A stretch of DNA of 64,000 bases from Hydrogenovibrio thermophilus (GTDB taxonomy: Bacteria; Pseudomonadota; Gammaproteobacteria; Thiomicrospirales; Thiomicrospiraceae), in contig NZ_CP035033.1 in NCBI RefSeq assembly GCF_004028275.1, positions 1 through 64,000 on the forward strand, read 5' to 3'. A program made the translations under genes and the position numbers. The notes under the pieces are model-generated. The model was given only the letters and a program-made list of their open reading frames with translations, was not told the DNA's origin and did not search any database. Positions within the stretch are counted from its first letter, which is position 1. Every line of letters starts with the position of its first letter. This document shows, piece by piece, positions 36,223 to 44,780 of this stretch.

Positions 36223-37216
36223 GGTTCACATCCTCAAGCGCCACATCCGACTGCGAAGCATGTTTCAAGGCAGCCAATACGTCCGGTTGCACGGATTCGA
36301 AAAACAGCGTCTCCATATCCAGCGGTTGCATCGACAAGCGTTGCAGTTTCGCGCCCGGCAGGTGGTTTAAAAACGCCATCACTTGCCGGTCAATCAACGC
36401 CAAATCAGTATCGGACGGCAATCTTCCGGACACCTTATTTCCGTCAACGACAAACCCGTTTTGTTGGCAAAAGTCGTCAAAAGCGGGTAAATGATTTAAA
36501 TTTGACCAGGCCTGGTCGATTTCAACTTCCAGCTTGACCCCGCTTTCTCGCCGCCAGGCATCCAATTCTCCCTGGAAACGCACTTCACCTTGATGCAACA
36601 ACGCCACCTGGTCGCACAGCAATTCGATTTCCTGCATGTGGTGCGAGGTATAGACAATCGCGACACCTTGGTCGCGCAATTGACGAATCGCCTTGAGAAT
36701 GAAATCACGGGAAATGGGGTCGATACCCACCGTCGGCTCGTCGAGAAACAACAATTTCGGACGGTTGACCAAACCGATAGCCAGGTTCAAGCGGCGCTTC
36801 AGGCCACCGGACAACCGGTCGGCGGTTTGCTGGCGGTGCGCTTCCAACTGACAAAACGCGATGGCGTCCTCGACACGTTGCGTCCGTTCCCCCAAATCCG
36901 CCCGCAAGTCGGCAAAAAACTGCAGGTTTTCCAGCACCGTCAGGGTCGGGTAAAACGCATAGCCTTGCGGTACCAACGCAATCTGTCGCAGGATGTCGGT
37001 GCGATGCGTTGCATAATCCAACCCCAACACCGTCAAGTCGCCGGATTGCTTTTTGAGCTGACCGGTCAGCAAACCAATCAAGGTGCTTTTTCCGGCGCCG
37101 TTGATACCCAACAGCCCCAAAATTCCGCTTGGTTTCATCTGCAAGTTGAGCGCTTTCAGCACCGGTTGACCCGGTTGGTATTGGTAGGAAAGGTCTTGGA
37201 TATCGAGGGTGTTCAC
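36215..37216 (-). CDS. ABC transporter ATP-binding protein
   Basis: This ATPase powers the adjacent permease. It has Walker A GINGAGKSTLIGLL, Q-loop region VPQGYAFYPTLTV, signature LSGGLKRRLNLAIGL and Walker B LLFLDEPTVGID, followed by a C-terminal extension of about 100 residues common in drug/lipid exporters. From GTG at 37216 the product is 333 residues and begins at the domain edge (NTLDIQDLSYQY); an upstream in-frame TTG at 37249 would add 11 residues. A CCAGGCCTGG copy (36506-36515) encodes Gln-Ala-Trp in the extension. Divergent from the halogenase-like gene. Confidence 0.88.
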   Translation of the reverse strand: MNTLDIQDLSYQYQPGQPVLKALNLQMKPSGILGLLGINGAGKSTLIGLLTGQLKKQSGDLTVLGLDYATHRTDILRQIALVPQGYAFYPTLTVLENLQFFADLRADLGERTQRVEDAIAFCQLEAHRQQTADRLSGGLKRRLNLAIGLVNRPKLLFLDEPTVGIDPISRDFILKAIRQLRDQGVAIVYTSHHMQEIELLCDQVALLHQGEVRFQGELDAWRRESGVKLEVEIDQAWSNLNHLPAFDDFCQQNGFVVDGNKVSGRLPSDTDLALIDRQVMAFLNHLPGAKLQRLSMQPLDMETLFFESVQPDVLAALKHASQSDVALEDVNHV

Positions 37217-37338
37217 GAGGTGAAAAGGGTTCCGGTGAAAATTGCACAAACTTTCTCACAAAAGCGCTGGAAACACAACCGATTGGCGGTTTTTTTGATA
37301 GACTTAACGCTTCTCGTTCGCTTGCAAAGGAAACAGGT

Positions 37339-38568
37339 TTGAAACACTGTGATGTCTTCATTATCGGGGGTGGTCCGGCCGGCTCCATCGCCGCCGCGAA
37401 ATTGGTCCAAGCCGGTTATGACGTCAAGCTGGTGGAGCGCCAGGTCTTCCCGCGTTTTGTCATCGGCGAATCCTTGTTGCCACGCTGCAACCAACTGCTG
37501 AACGACGCCAATATGCTCGACAGCATCGAAGCGGCCGGGTTCCAATTCAAAGGCGGTGTCGCCTTCCAGACCGGCCGGGAATTCGAGATTTTCCATTTTG
37601 ACAACAACCTCGGCGAGCCCTTCAACAGTTCCTTTCAAGTGAAACGCGAGCTCTTCGACCATGAACTGTTGAAAGACGCGGAACGCAAAGGCACGGATGT
37701 GGAATTCGAATCCGAAGTCACCGCTTACGATCCGGATGCCAACATCGTCACCGTCAAAACCAAACAGGGCGACATCGAAACCTATCAAGCGAAAAAAGTC
37801 ATCGACGCCTCCGGCTATGGCCGTGTTTTGCCGCGTTTACTGAATCTGGACGCTAAACCGAAACTGGCCTTGAGACGCGCCACTTTCTGCCGAGTGCAAA
37901 ATGACGTGCGCCCCACCGACGGCACCGACGGCTACATTTACGTCGACGTTTACGGTGACAACGATGCCTGGATTTGGAACATCCCGTTTAACGACGGCAT
38001 CACCTCGGTCGGCATTGTCTGTACCGAAGCATTTTTCCAATCGTTCAATATGACCGACGACGCTTTTTGGGATCACATTGTCCACACCCATCCATGCGCC
38101 AAAGAACGCTACAAAAACGCCTCCAAAATCAATGACGTCGGTTCTTTGAGCGGTTATTCGGCCGCGGTGAAAAAACTGTACGGCGACAATTTCGTCTTGG
38201 TCGGCAACGCCTCCGAATTCCTTGACCCGGTTTTCAGCTCCGGCGTGACCTTGGCCTTGGAATCCGGGTCGGTTGCCGCGGATTTAACGCTGCGAGAATT
38301 GCAGGGCGACACCGTGGACTGGCAAACCGAATATGAAGATTACATGATGCGCGGCATCAATGTGTTTCGCGAATTCGTGGAATCCTGGTACGACGGCCGT
38401 CTGCAAACGATTTTCTTCACCGAGCACAAAGACGAACGCATCAAACAATCCATCACCTCGGTTCTGAGCGGTTACGTCTGGAACCCGAAAAACTATTTCG
38501 TCAAATCGCCCACCGCCGCGGTGAATACGCTGGTGGCCATGATTGAGAGTTCCAAACAACCTGTTTAA
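37339..38568 (+). CDS. Flavin-dependent halogenase-like oxidoreductase
   Basis: The 409-residue product has the FAD motif FIIGGGPAGSIAAA, the family GESLLP stretch (43-48), Lys71 in FQFKGGVAF at the place of the halogenase catalytic lysine, and WIWNIP (211-216), which fits the WxWxIP motif of flavin-dependent halogenases. It could add bromine or chlorine to the aryl head, as in brominated xanthomonadins. Related proteins in similar clusters may only hydroxylate or reduce. The start is TTG with AAAGGA upstream; no better start is in frame nearby. It stands alone between divergent ABC genes and the convergent exporter operon. Confidence 0.75.
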   Translation: MKHCDVFIIGGGPAGSIAAAKLVQAGYDVKLVERQVFPRFVIGESLLPRCNQLLNDANMLDSIEAAGFQFKGGVAFQTGREFEIFHFDNNLGEPFNSSFQVKRELFDHELLKDAERKGTDVEFESEVTAYDPDANIVTVKTKQGDIETYQAKKVIDASGYGRVLPRLLNLDAKPKLALRRATFCRVQNDVRPTDGTDGYIYVDVYGDNDAWIWNIPFNDGITSVGIVCTEAFFQSFNMTDDAFWDHIVHTHPCAKERYKNASKINDVGSLSGYSAAVKKLYGDNFVLVGNASEFLDPVFSSGVTLALESGSVAADLTLRELQGDTVDWQTEYEDYMMRGINVFREFVESWYDGRLQTIFFTEHKDERIKQSITSVLSGYVWNPKNYFVKSPTAAVNTLVAMIESSKQPV

Positions 38569-38782
38569 AGTACTTCCCCAGACTCGGCTCGACTTCTGAA
38601 TCAAGCGAGGTTACTTCAAGACCTTTGCGCGAGTCAGGACGCGAGATAAAAAAGCAGGAAAATGGGCGGATTCAAGGCAAAAAAAAGCAGGTAATAGCCT
38701 GCACTATTGCCAAGTTTTTTAACGCAGAAGCCGCGCATTTTAACCTTTTTTAGCCGTGTCATTGGCTCGTGCACAGGTCTTA
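38569..38782. other. Noncoding region between convergent genes
   Basis: The 214-bp gap holds a small hairpin, GCAGG/CCTGC with loop TAATAG (38687-38702), a run of A before it and T-runs nearby (for example 38715-38720), which could terminate the exporter operon or the halogenase-like gene. No ORF or RNA was recognised, and no second copy of the region was seen in the window. Confidence 0.35.
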
Positions 38783-41140
38783 TCACACCCGATTCTGCCA
38801 ACGCGCCAGCAGATACACCCAGATGACGCCGACAACCAAGGTTTGGCCGATGGCGACCAGAATCGGGATGGACGTCCACAGCAAACAACCGAACGTCAGA
38901 ATCGTGGTCATCAATGCAATCGTGACCGACGACATGGCGTCATCCCGTTGAGGCATTTCCTGCGAAGCTTGGGCCTGCTGACGTGCCTGGCGTGCGAACA
39001 GGCTGTAATCCAAACCGATCGCCACCACCAGAAAACCGGCCAGTAAATGGAACACCGTCACCGCTTGCCCGAACACCGACAAGCTCGCCAAACTCAAGCC
39101 CAGCCCGAACACCACCGGCAGTAAAATCCGCCAGGCCTGGGCAAAACTGGCGGTGGCCAGCCGGAGCCCCAATACAAACACCCACAGCAAGCCGAACAAT
39201 CCCCACGCCAGTTCCCAACGTAACTGAGCCACCGACTCCGCCACCAACGACCGCTGATTGAAATATAAAACGTCCTGCGCCTCACTCCAGTCTGCCAAAC
39301 TCGCTGACCGAGTCACGCCTTGCAATAGAATCTTTCCGACCACACCGTTCGCCGTCTCAGTGACCAGAGTCGGCAACAAAGCCTGCTGCCAATCCAGCGC
39401 CAGGGTTTCAAATCGCGGCCAATCCAACGGTGGCAAGGTCGAAGACGCTTGCACACTTTGCGCAAACGACTGGAAATGTTTGGGCTGTAACGGGGTGTCG
39501 CTTTTTGCCAAAGCCGAATTCAGCGCATCGGCCGATGGCAAGGCCGAAAGGCGTTGCGCTTGGCACTGCAAACTCGGCAACCAATCGGATAGGCCCAACC
39601 AGCCTTGAATGATGCCGTCCGTTTTCAACTGCGCCAAACCGGCCGACAAGGCTTCCTGCCGTTGCAATAAGGTTTGCATGGAGTCGGCTGGCACCAGTAA
39701 AAACTGGCTGGCTTCCGGCTGGCGGAACGCTTGGCGTAAATCCCCGTCCTGTTGCAATAAGCTGGGCGGCACCGGACTCAAGCTGGCCAAATCGTCCTGC
39801 CACACGATGGGTTTCCACCACAGCAGCGCCAAGACCAAAGCCGTCAACCCCATCCATTTCCAACCATCGCGAACGGTTGGTACCGCTTGGTCGCGGCCGT
39901 CCATTTTCACAGCCGTTGGAAGGGACGTCACCGGCGACAGCACCCATAGCATCAAACGCGTCATCCCCAACGCCGTCAAAAGGCCGACGGCGGCAAACAG
40001 CCCCATCTGCTGCACGCCGGCAATGCCCAGCCACATCAAACTGCCCAAGCCGACCAGGCTGCTCAAGGCGCCCAAACGAATCACCGGCCAATTTCGCCAG
40101 GCCTGCTGCGGCGATTGTCGGAGCGCCGCTAGGGCATGAATCGGGTAATCCACCGCCACACCAATCAAGACCACGCCCAAGGCCAGCGTCATCGCTTCAA
40201 TAGATCCAAACACGGTTTGCACCGCCAGCGTACCGAGCAAGGTGCCCGCCGCCAAAGGCACAAAACTCAGGAACACCCAAAGCGGACGACGAAACGTCCA
40301 AAACAGAAAGCCCAATACCAACAAGGTCGCGATGACGGACAACCATTTGACGTCCTGTTCAATGTCGTGGCGCGCTTGTTGGGCAATCCAGGCCACATTG
40401 GACACAGCGATTTTCACGCCCGCCCTATCCATTTCGGGAACACCCGATTTCACTAACGCCGCTCGCAAAACCGGTTCGACCGCTTGCAAATGGCTGGCCA
40501 GAGCCGCCGGTTTGAATGTCACCAAAAACAGCAATTGCATGGCGTCCGATTGCGTCGATTCGGACGGCACTTCGGGAGCCTTCACTTCGCCCCAAACACC
40601 GGAAAGCGTGGGCACCGCCTGCTGAAAACGGGATTGCCCCAAATAACCGAACCATTGCTGGGTCGGGTCACTGAGGGCGGTGGCTTTATCCAACACCAAT
40701 CCCATTTGCCAGGCTTGCCACAAATCGTCCAGCCGTGACGGTAAGGTTCCCAGGTCAAAATCGGTCAGAAGGTAACGATATTCCCGTAAAGGCACTTGAT
40801 TCCAGGCGGAGATGGACGACGGAGCATTCCGAACCCCGGCCACCCAGGACTGATCCCGTAACGCCAAGGCCAACGTCTGACTGATGGCGGCCGCGTCATT
40901 TGAGGAGATACTCTCGCTCAACGGCAGTTGAACCGACACCATTAACGGTTGCTGCGAACGGTCTTGATTGAGGGATTGTTTCAGGGAATCGAACAACACC
41001 GCTTGGTCGGCGGTTTCGGCCGGCGGGAAGAAGGCGGTCAGTTGATTTTGCAGGGTCAGTTTCGGCAGACTCCAAGCGGCCAGCGCACCGAAGACCAGCA
41101 CCACGGCCAGCAAAACGCCATAACGCGACCGCTGCGCCAT
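38783..41140 (-). CDS. MMPL/RND-type exporter of the pigment cluster
   Basis: The 785-residue product has two halves, each starting with a membrane helix followed by a periplasmic domain of roughly 200 residues and a bundle of about five helices (about 265-400 and 660-780). Motifs include GVVLIGVAVDYPIHALAAL and GFLVVAIGLDYSLFARQ, the MMPL-type GxxxDY sites. Such proteins move polyene or other lipids from the inner membrane. It is the last gene of the minus-strand operon, 3 bp after the LolA-like gene. A CCAGGCCTGG copy (39131-39140) encodes Gln-Ala-Trp. Confidence 0.87.
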   Translation of the reverse strand: MAQRSRYGVLLAVVLVFGALAAWSLPKLTLQNQLTAFFPPAETADQAVLFDSLKQSLNQDRSQQPLMVSVQLPLSESISSNDAAAISQTLALALRDQSWVAGVRNAPSSISAWNQVPLREYRYLLTDFDLGTLPSRLDDLWQAWQMGLVLDKATALSDPTQQWFGYLGQSRFQQAVPTLSGVWGEVKAPEVPSESTQSDAMQLLFLVTFKPAALASHLQAVEPVLRAALVKSGVPEMDRAGVKIAVSNVAWIAQQARHDIEQDVKWLSVIATLLVLGFLFWTFRRPLWVFLSFVPLAAGTLLGTLAVQTVFGSIEAMTLALGVVLIGVAVDYPIHALAALRQSPQQAWRNWPVIRLGALSSLVGLGSLMWLGIAGVQQMGLFAAVGLLTALGMTRLMLWVLSPVTSLPTAVKMDGRDQAVPTVRDGWKWMGLTALVLALLWWKPIVWQDDLASLSPVPPSLLQQDGDLRQAFRQPEASQFLLVPADSMQTLLQRQEALSAGLAQLKTDGIIQGWLGLSDWLPSLQCQAQRLSALPSADALNSALAKSDTPLQPKHFQSFAQSVQASSTLPPLDWPRFETLALDWQQALLPTLVTETANGVVGKILLQGVTRSASLADWSEAQDVLYFNQRSLVAESVAQLRWELAWGLFGLLWVFVLGLRLATASFAQAWRILLPVVFGLGLSLASLSVFGQAVTVFHLLAGFLVVAIGLDYSLFARQARQQAQASQEMPQRDDAMSSVTIALMTTILTFGCLLWTSIPILVAIGQTLVVGVIWVYLLARWQNRV

Positions 41141-41143
41141 CCG

Positions 41144-41749
41144 TTATGGCTCCATGCGATAACGCCGCCAGTCACCGTTGGCGAAATTCAATTGGATGGT
41201 TTGCACCTGGGCTTTTTGATGCTGCCAAACACCCGATACGATGATGTCATGCGTAGTGAGAATCACATTGGCTTTCGGCTGATAAGTCAGTTGCCAACCG
41301 TTTTGAGGTAGGGCTTGATAGCGCACATCATACAAATCTTCCAATGCTTTCGGGCGGCCGGATAACAAGGCTTGCAACGGGTTCAGAAACGCCTGAATGT
41401 CCGGCACCTGTGCCAACGGCATCTGCCAATGTTTGTCGGGAAAATCGACCTTGACCGAATCGCCGATCATCGACAAGCGGCCTTGAATCGGCTGGTGATA
41501 CTGCAATGAAAAATGCTGTGGATTCTGATAATGAAAAGTGCCTTGGTAATCGCTGGTGACATCCAGCAAGGTATCGTGCCGGGCTTCGACAAAATCCTGC
41601 GTTTTCGGGGTTTTGGCCCAGGCCTGATAGATTTTGGTCTTTTCCGCTTGGCCCGTTTGAACCGCCGTATCGGCGAACGCATGACTGGCGAACAACAACC
41701 CAATCGCCATCATCGAAATAAGCCATTTTAAACCGCTCAAGCCATTCAC
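41144..41749 (-). CDS. LolA-like outer-membrane lipid/lipoprotein carrier
   Basis: The 201-residue product has a signal peptide (about 1-27, ending SHAFA) and a LolA-like concave beta-sheet pattern (YQGTFHYQNPQHFSLQYHQP, LSMIGDSVKVDFPD). In aryl polyene clusters a LolA homologue is thought to carry the product across the periplasm. GTG at 41749 overlaps the upstream acyltransferase stop (GTGA), which supports it over the longer frame starting at 41797. A one-mismatch palindrome copy (41622-41631) encodes Gln-Ala-Trp. Confidence 0.8.
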   Translation of the reverse strand: MNGLSGLKWLISMMAIGLLFASHAFADTAVQTGQAEKTKIYQAWAKTPKTQDFVEARHDTLLDVTSDYQGTFHYQNPQHFSLQYHQPIQGRLSMIGDSVKVDFPDKHWQMPLAQVPDIQAFLNPLQALLSGRPKALEDLYDVRYQALPQNGWQLTYQPKANVILTTHDIIVSGVWQHQKAQVQTIQLNFANGDWRRYRMEP

Positions 41750-42645
41750 TTTGAAGCGTCCTCGTCGTCCAGCCAATAATGGTAAAAATTGAACCAATTA
41801 TACGGCGATTGGCAGCACTGTCGCGCCACTTCATCCATATAGGCTTGTGCCATTTCCTGTAAACTGGCACCCGGCTCAAACGTCAGTGCATCACTGTAGA
41901 CATGATAACGATTGCCACCTTCAAAGCGGCCAAAGAAAACCGTCACCGGAATATCAAAACGTTTCGCCAGTTTGAAACCGGCAATCGGAATCAGCATCTC
42001 ATCGTCGAAAAAGCGTACCTTGACCGTGGCTTCCTGCCCGACCGGACGGTCCTTCAAAATCGCCACCGATTGCTCGGATTCAATGGTGTCGTGAATGTCA
42101 AAAATGGTTTGCAGGCCATTGTATGGAATTACCATGGTTTCCATTTCCGGGTTCAGCTCGTTCAGGAGTTTGACGATGGTTTCGTTTTGATCCACCTTCA
42201 ACACCACCTTGATTTTGATGTCGTATAAATCCGACGACAAGGCGCGAATGGCATCCAGGCTGCCGAAATGGGCACCGAAATACAATTGCGCCGGATTCTT
42301 TTTCATCGATGCCTGCCAGGCTTCAAGGTTGGTATACTCGACCTCAAAGGGTTCAATGCGATTGGTCAGAAAGTAAACTCGATCCAGAATGGTGGTGGCG
42401 AACCAAAGAAAGTGTTTGTAAGTGTCCCAAAATCCGGCGGGACGCCCCAACACCTGATTGAGATAATGGCGCGAAGCGGCCTTCTGCTTGCCGGAAATCG
42501 GCATATAAAACAGGATAATCGGATGCAATAACGGCTTGACCAGCCAACGCGGAAACAGCAACGCCAAGCCGCGAATCAACTTCAGCCAAAAGCCGGAAGT
42601 ACGCTCTTTTTGCTGTGTCCAATCGGTTAGTTTCGGTGACGTCAT
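41746..42645 (-). CDS. LpxL/HtrB-like lysophospholipid acyltransferase
   Basis: The 299-residue product has an N-terminal hydrophobic region (about 22-50), the acyltransferase HX4D motif in GAHFGSLDA, and the downstream ILKDRPVG segment typical of LpxL-type enzymes. It would attach an acyl or polyenoyl chain to a lipid acceptor in the inner membrane, consistent with anchoring of aryl polyenes. It overlaps the dehydratase gene upstream by four bases. Confidence 0.82.
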   Translation of the reverse strand: MTSPKLTDWTQQKERTSGFWLKLIRGLALLFPRWLVKPLLHPIILFYMPISGKQKAASRHYLNQVLGRPAGFWDTYKHFLWFATTILDRVYFLTNRIEPFEVEYTNLEAWQASMKKNPAQLYFGAHFGSLDAIRALSSDLYDIKIKVVLKVDQNETIVKLLNELNPEMETMVIPYNGLQTIFDIHDTIESEQSVAILKDRPVGQEATVKVRFFDDEMLIPIAGFKLAKRFDIPVTVFFGRFEGGNRYHVYSDALTFEPGASLQEMAQAYMDEVARQCCQSPYNWFNFYHYWLDDEDASK

Positions 42646-43013
42646 CGTATCCCGTCCTGCCCCTCTTGTGTTTGAATGGCCGCTCGGTTGCGCAAAACCA
42701 ATTGACCTGTCGCCGCGGGAATCGCTTCCTCGCTTAATGCCAATTTAAACCGGGCCTTAAGCGTTTCCGCATCGGCGTTACCCGTCCATTCAATCTGCAA
42801 ATCAACCGCCTGTTCCGGCCGCACCAGATGGGTGAATTTGGCCTGTGGAAGCTTAACGATGTCATATTCCGGATAATGTGAAACCAGCACCTGTTCCACC
42901 GCCTCCAGCAACACCACCCCCGGCACCACCGGATTGCCCGGAAAGTGGCCGGGCAGGCTCGGATGATTCGCCGGGATGGTAAAGGTTTCTGAAATCGGTT
43001 CAAGCACGGACAT
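42642..43013 (-). CDS. FabZ-like 3-hydroxyacyl-ACP dehydratase
   Basis: The 123-residue product has the FabZ signature HFPGNPVVPGVVLLEAVEQV, with the catalytic His in LPGHFPGNP, so it appears active. It is the second hotdog dehydratase of the cluster; paired dehydratases are known in aryl polyene systems. The start lies within the 3' end of the AMP-ligase gene (14-bp overlap). Confidence 0.88.
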   Translation of the reverse strand: MSVLEPISETFTIPANHPSLPGHFPGNPVVPGVVLLEAVEQVLVSHYPEYDIVKLPQAKFTHLVRPEQAVDLQIEWTGNADAETLKARFKLALSEEAIPAATGQLVLRNRAAIQTQEGQDGIR

Positions 43014-44388
43014 TTGGGGATTGGGTTCCTTTTTGCATTGTGTTTTGTTTCGCCAATTCGCTCAACTGTTGAAACTGTATTTTACCTAACTCATTGCGCG
43101 GAATCTGCTCGACAAAATGAATCGGTCTGGGCAAAAACACCGCATCCATGTCCTGCGCCAACGCCTGTTTGATGTCGTGCGCGTTCAAATCGGACACCAC
43201 AAATGCCTGAAGCCGTTCGCCATTCGGTGCTTGCCAAAACAGCCCGTCGGAGACGCCGTCAATGGCTTGCAGCTTCTGGTTCAAATACGCCAGGGAACTG
43301 CGTTTCCCCGCCACTTTCACCACATCGGAGCGCCGCCCCAAGAGTCGAAACCGATTCGGCTGGCCCGGAATCAATTCGAACTGGTCGTGCAACGGGTGGC
43401 TTTCCGCCAAAGGTGCGATGTTCACCTCACACACCGACAGAGACTCTTCACACAACAGGAAATTGTCATCGTACAGCGTCCAGGCGTCACCCGCCAATGT
43501 TTCACGTGAAGCAATGGAAGCGGTTTCCGTACTGCCGAACACCTCGAACACGCGCGCATGGAGCGTATCGCTGACCTGCTGAGCCAAGGCTTGCTCCAAC
43601 GGAGCGGTGGCCGACAAAACGCGCAACGGCAATTGCGGCCAGTCCACATCAAACGGCATCAGTTTTTTCAAATGCAAGGGCGTGGAAGCCAACAACACCG
43701 GTCCAGCTTGCGCGGCCAATACGGCCCGTATGTCTTCGGCGAAAATCGGCCGCCCGACCCAGATGGATTGTTTGGAAAACAACGGCCAGAAAATCGTGGT
43801 TTCCAGACCGAACATATGCTGACTCGGCACCGTCGCCACCACGTACCCGGGCTGGTTTAACTCGAAACGGGCAATGGCCTGTTGTGCCAGCAACGCCATT
43901 TGACGCCAGGTTTTCACCACCCGCTTCGGTTGGCCGGTGGAACCGGACGTGTACAACCAGATATCACTGTTCAACACCCTGTCCCAAATCGGCTGTAAGA
44001 CCGCTTCATCGACCCAATTGCTCTTGTCCGCCGATAAAAACGACTCCGGCGTCGGCCCGCTTTCCGGCCCTTCCTGCTCGCTGAACCGTTGTACCGTTTG
44101 CGTTTGCGACGCTTCCAACTCGGCGGTTAATTCGGTTAGGGTATTGGCCGCGACATTGGGTGGCAAAACCGTTTTGCCACCCCGCATGGCCACCGCCAGC
44201 ATCACCATCAAAAATACATCGCGGCGGGCATAAAGATTCAGGACAACCGGCGCGTCCGGAAGAGTTTCACTGAAACGATAGGCGGCCGAAAGCAATTGAT
44301 GGCGGGAGACATTTCCGCCCTCTGAAAGCAGAAAAGGGTCGCTTGACAGCAACCCTTTTAATGGTAAGTCCACCGAGTGGCCGGCCAT
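43000..44388 (-). CDS. AMP-dependent acyl/aryl ligase
   Basis: This ANL-family enzyme would activate the aromatic starter acid and load it on ACP or CoA. The 462-residue product has YTSGSTGQPK (146-155), the SATAPLEQALAQ region, VFGSTETASIA, and the C-terminal FRLLGRRSDVVKVAGKR and PRNELGKIQF with the conserved Lys. It is 3 bp from the ACP gene. In aryl polyene clusters the substrate is usually a 4-hydroxyaryl acid; no ammonia lyase to make one was found here. A parS-like site lies inside the gene at 43498-43513. Confidence 0.87.
   Translation of the reverse strand: MAGHSVDLPLKGLLSSDPFLLSEGGNVSRHQLLSAAYRFSETLPDAPVVLNLYARRDVFLMVMLAVAMRGGKTVLPPNVAANTLTELTAELEASQTQTVQRFSEQEGPESGPTPESFLSADKSNWVDEAVLQPIWDRVLNSDIWLYTSGSTGQPKRVVKTWRQMALLAQQAIARFELNQPGYVVATVPSQHMFGLETTIFWPLFSKQSIWVGRPIFAEDIRAVLAAQAGPVLLASTPLHLKKLMPFDVDWPQLPLRVLSATAPLEQALAQQVSDTLHARVFEVFGSTETASIASRETLAGDAWTLYDDNFLLCEESLSVCEVNIAPLAESHPLHDQFELIPGQPNRFRLLGRRSDVVKVAGKRSSLAYLNQKLQAIDGVSDGLFWQAPNGERLQAFVVSDLNAHDIKQALAQDMDAVFLPRPIHFVEQIPRNELGKIQFQQLSELAKQNTMQKGTQSPNVRA
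43498..43513. other. parS-like site inside the AMP-ligase gene
   Basis: TGTTTCACGTGAAGCA matches the parS consensus TGTTTCACGTGAAACA at 15 of 16 positions, including the whole central TTTCACGTGAA. It lies about 43 kb from oriC. parS sites within genes near the origin are common. Confidence 0.7.
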
Positions 44389-44391
44389 GAA

Positions 44392-44652
44392 TCAGGCCTG
44401 TTTGTTGGCTTGAACGAACTCGGATAAGGCCGCAATCGAAGCAAACACGTCCCCGACATTCTGATCACCGGATTTGATTTTAATGCCGTAACGCTTATTC
44501 AATTCCAACGAGATTTCCAGCGCATCGATGGAATCCAAGCCTAGACCGTCATTGAAAATCGGTTCATTCGGATCGATTTCATCCACGGTCACATCTTCCA
44601 GGTTGACGGCCTCAATAATCATTTCTGCAATTTCGGTTTGCTCAGGTGTCAT
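44392..44652 (-). CDS. Acyl carrier protein
   Basis: The 86-residue acidic protein has the phosphopantetheine site GLGLDSIDALE (Ser41). It carries the growing polyene chain and the aryl starter. It is the only ACP recognised in the cluster, though related clusters often have two or three. The ATG at 44652 is preferred over the in-frame TTG at 44664 because GGA lies at a suitable distance. It heads the minus-strand operon ACP, ligase, dehydratase, acyltransferase, LolA, MMPL. Confidence 0.93.
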   Translation of the reverse strand: MTPEQTEIAEMIIEAVNLEDVTVDEIDPNEPIFNDGLGLDSIDALEISLELNKRYGIKIKSGDQNVGDVFASIAALSEFVQANKQA

Positions 44653-44722
44653 GTGTTTTTCCAATTTTGTCGGTTTTTTAAGCAGCGTTTAACGATATTT
44701 TCTGAATTCAAAATCAGCGCAA

Positions 44723-44731
44723 ATTATATCA
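44723..44731 (-). promoter_or_regulatory. Extended -10 promoter of the minus-strand pigment operon
   Basis: On the minus strand the sequence reads TGATATAAT, an extended -10, about 70 bp before the ACP start. No good -35 was seen, as is common for extended -10 promoters. Confidence 0.5.
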
Positions 44732-44780
44732 GCCTTCCTTTTTCAATGGTTATAAAACCCCAGAAAAATCGTCAAAAAAC

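Noticed and set aside
44264-44276. GTTTCACTGAAAC resembling parS
   Set aside because: The central CACGTG is missing a base, so it is an odd-length dyad and not a parS match; it is inside the AMP-ligase gene.
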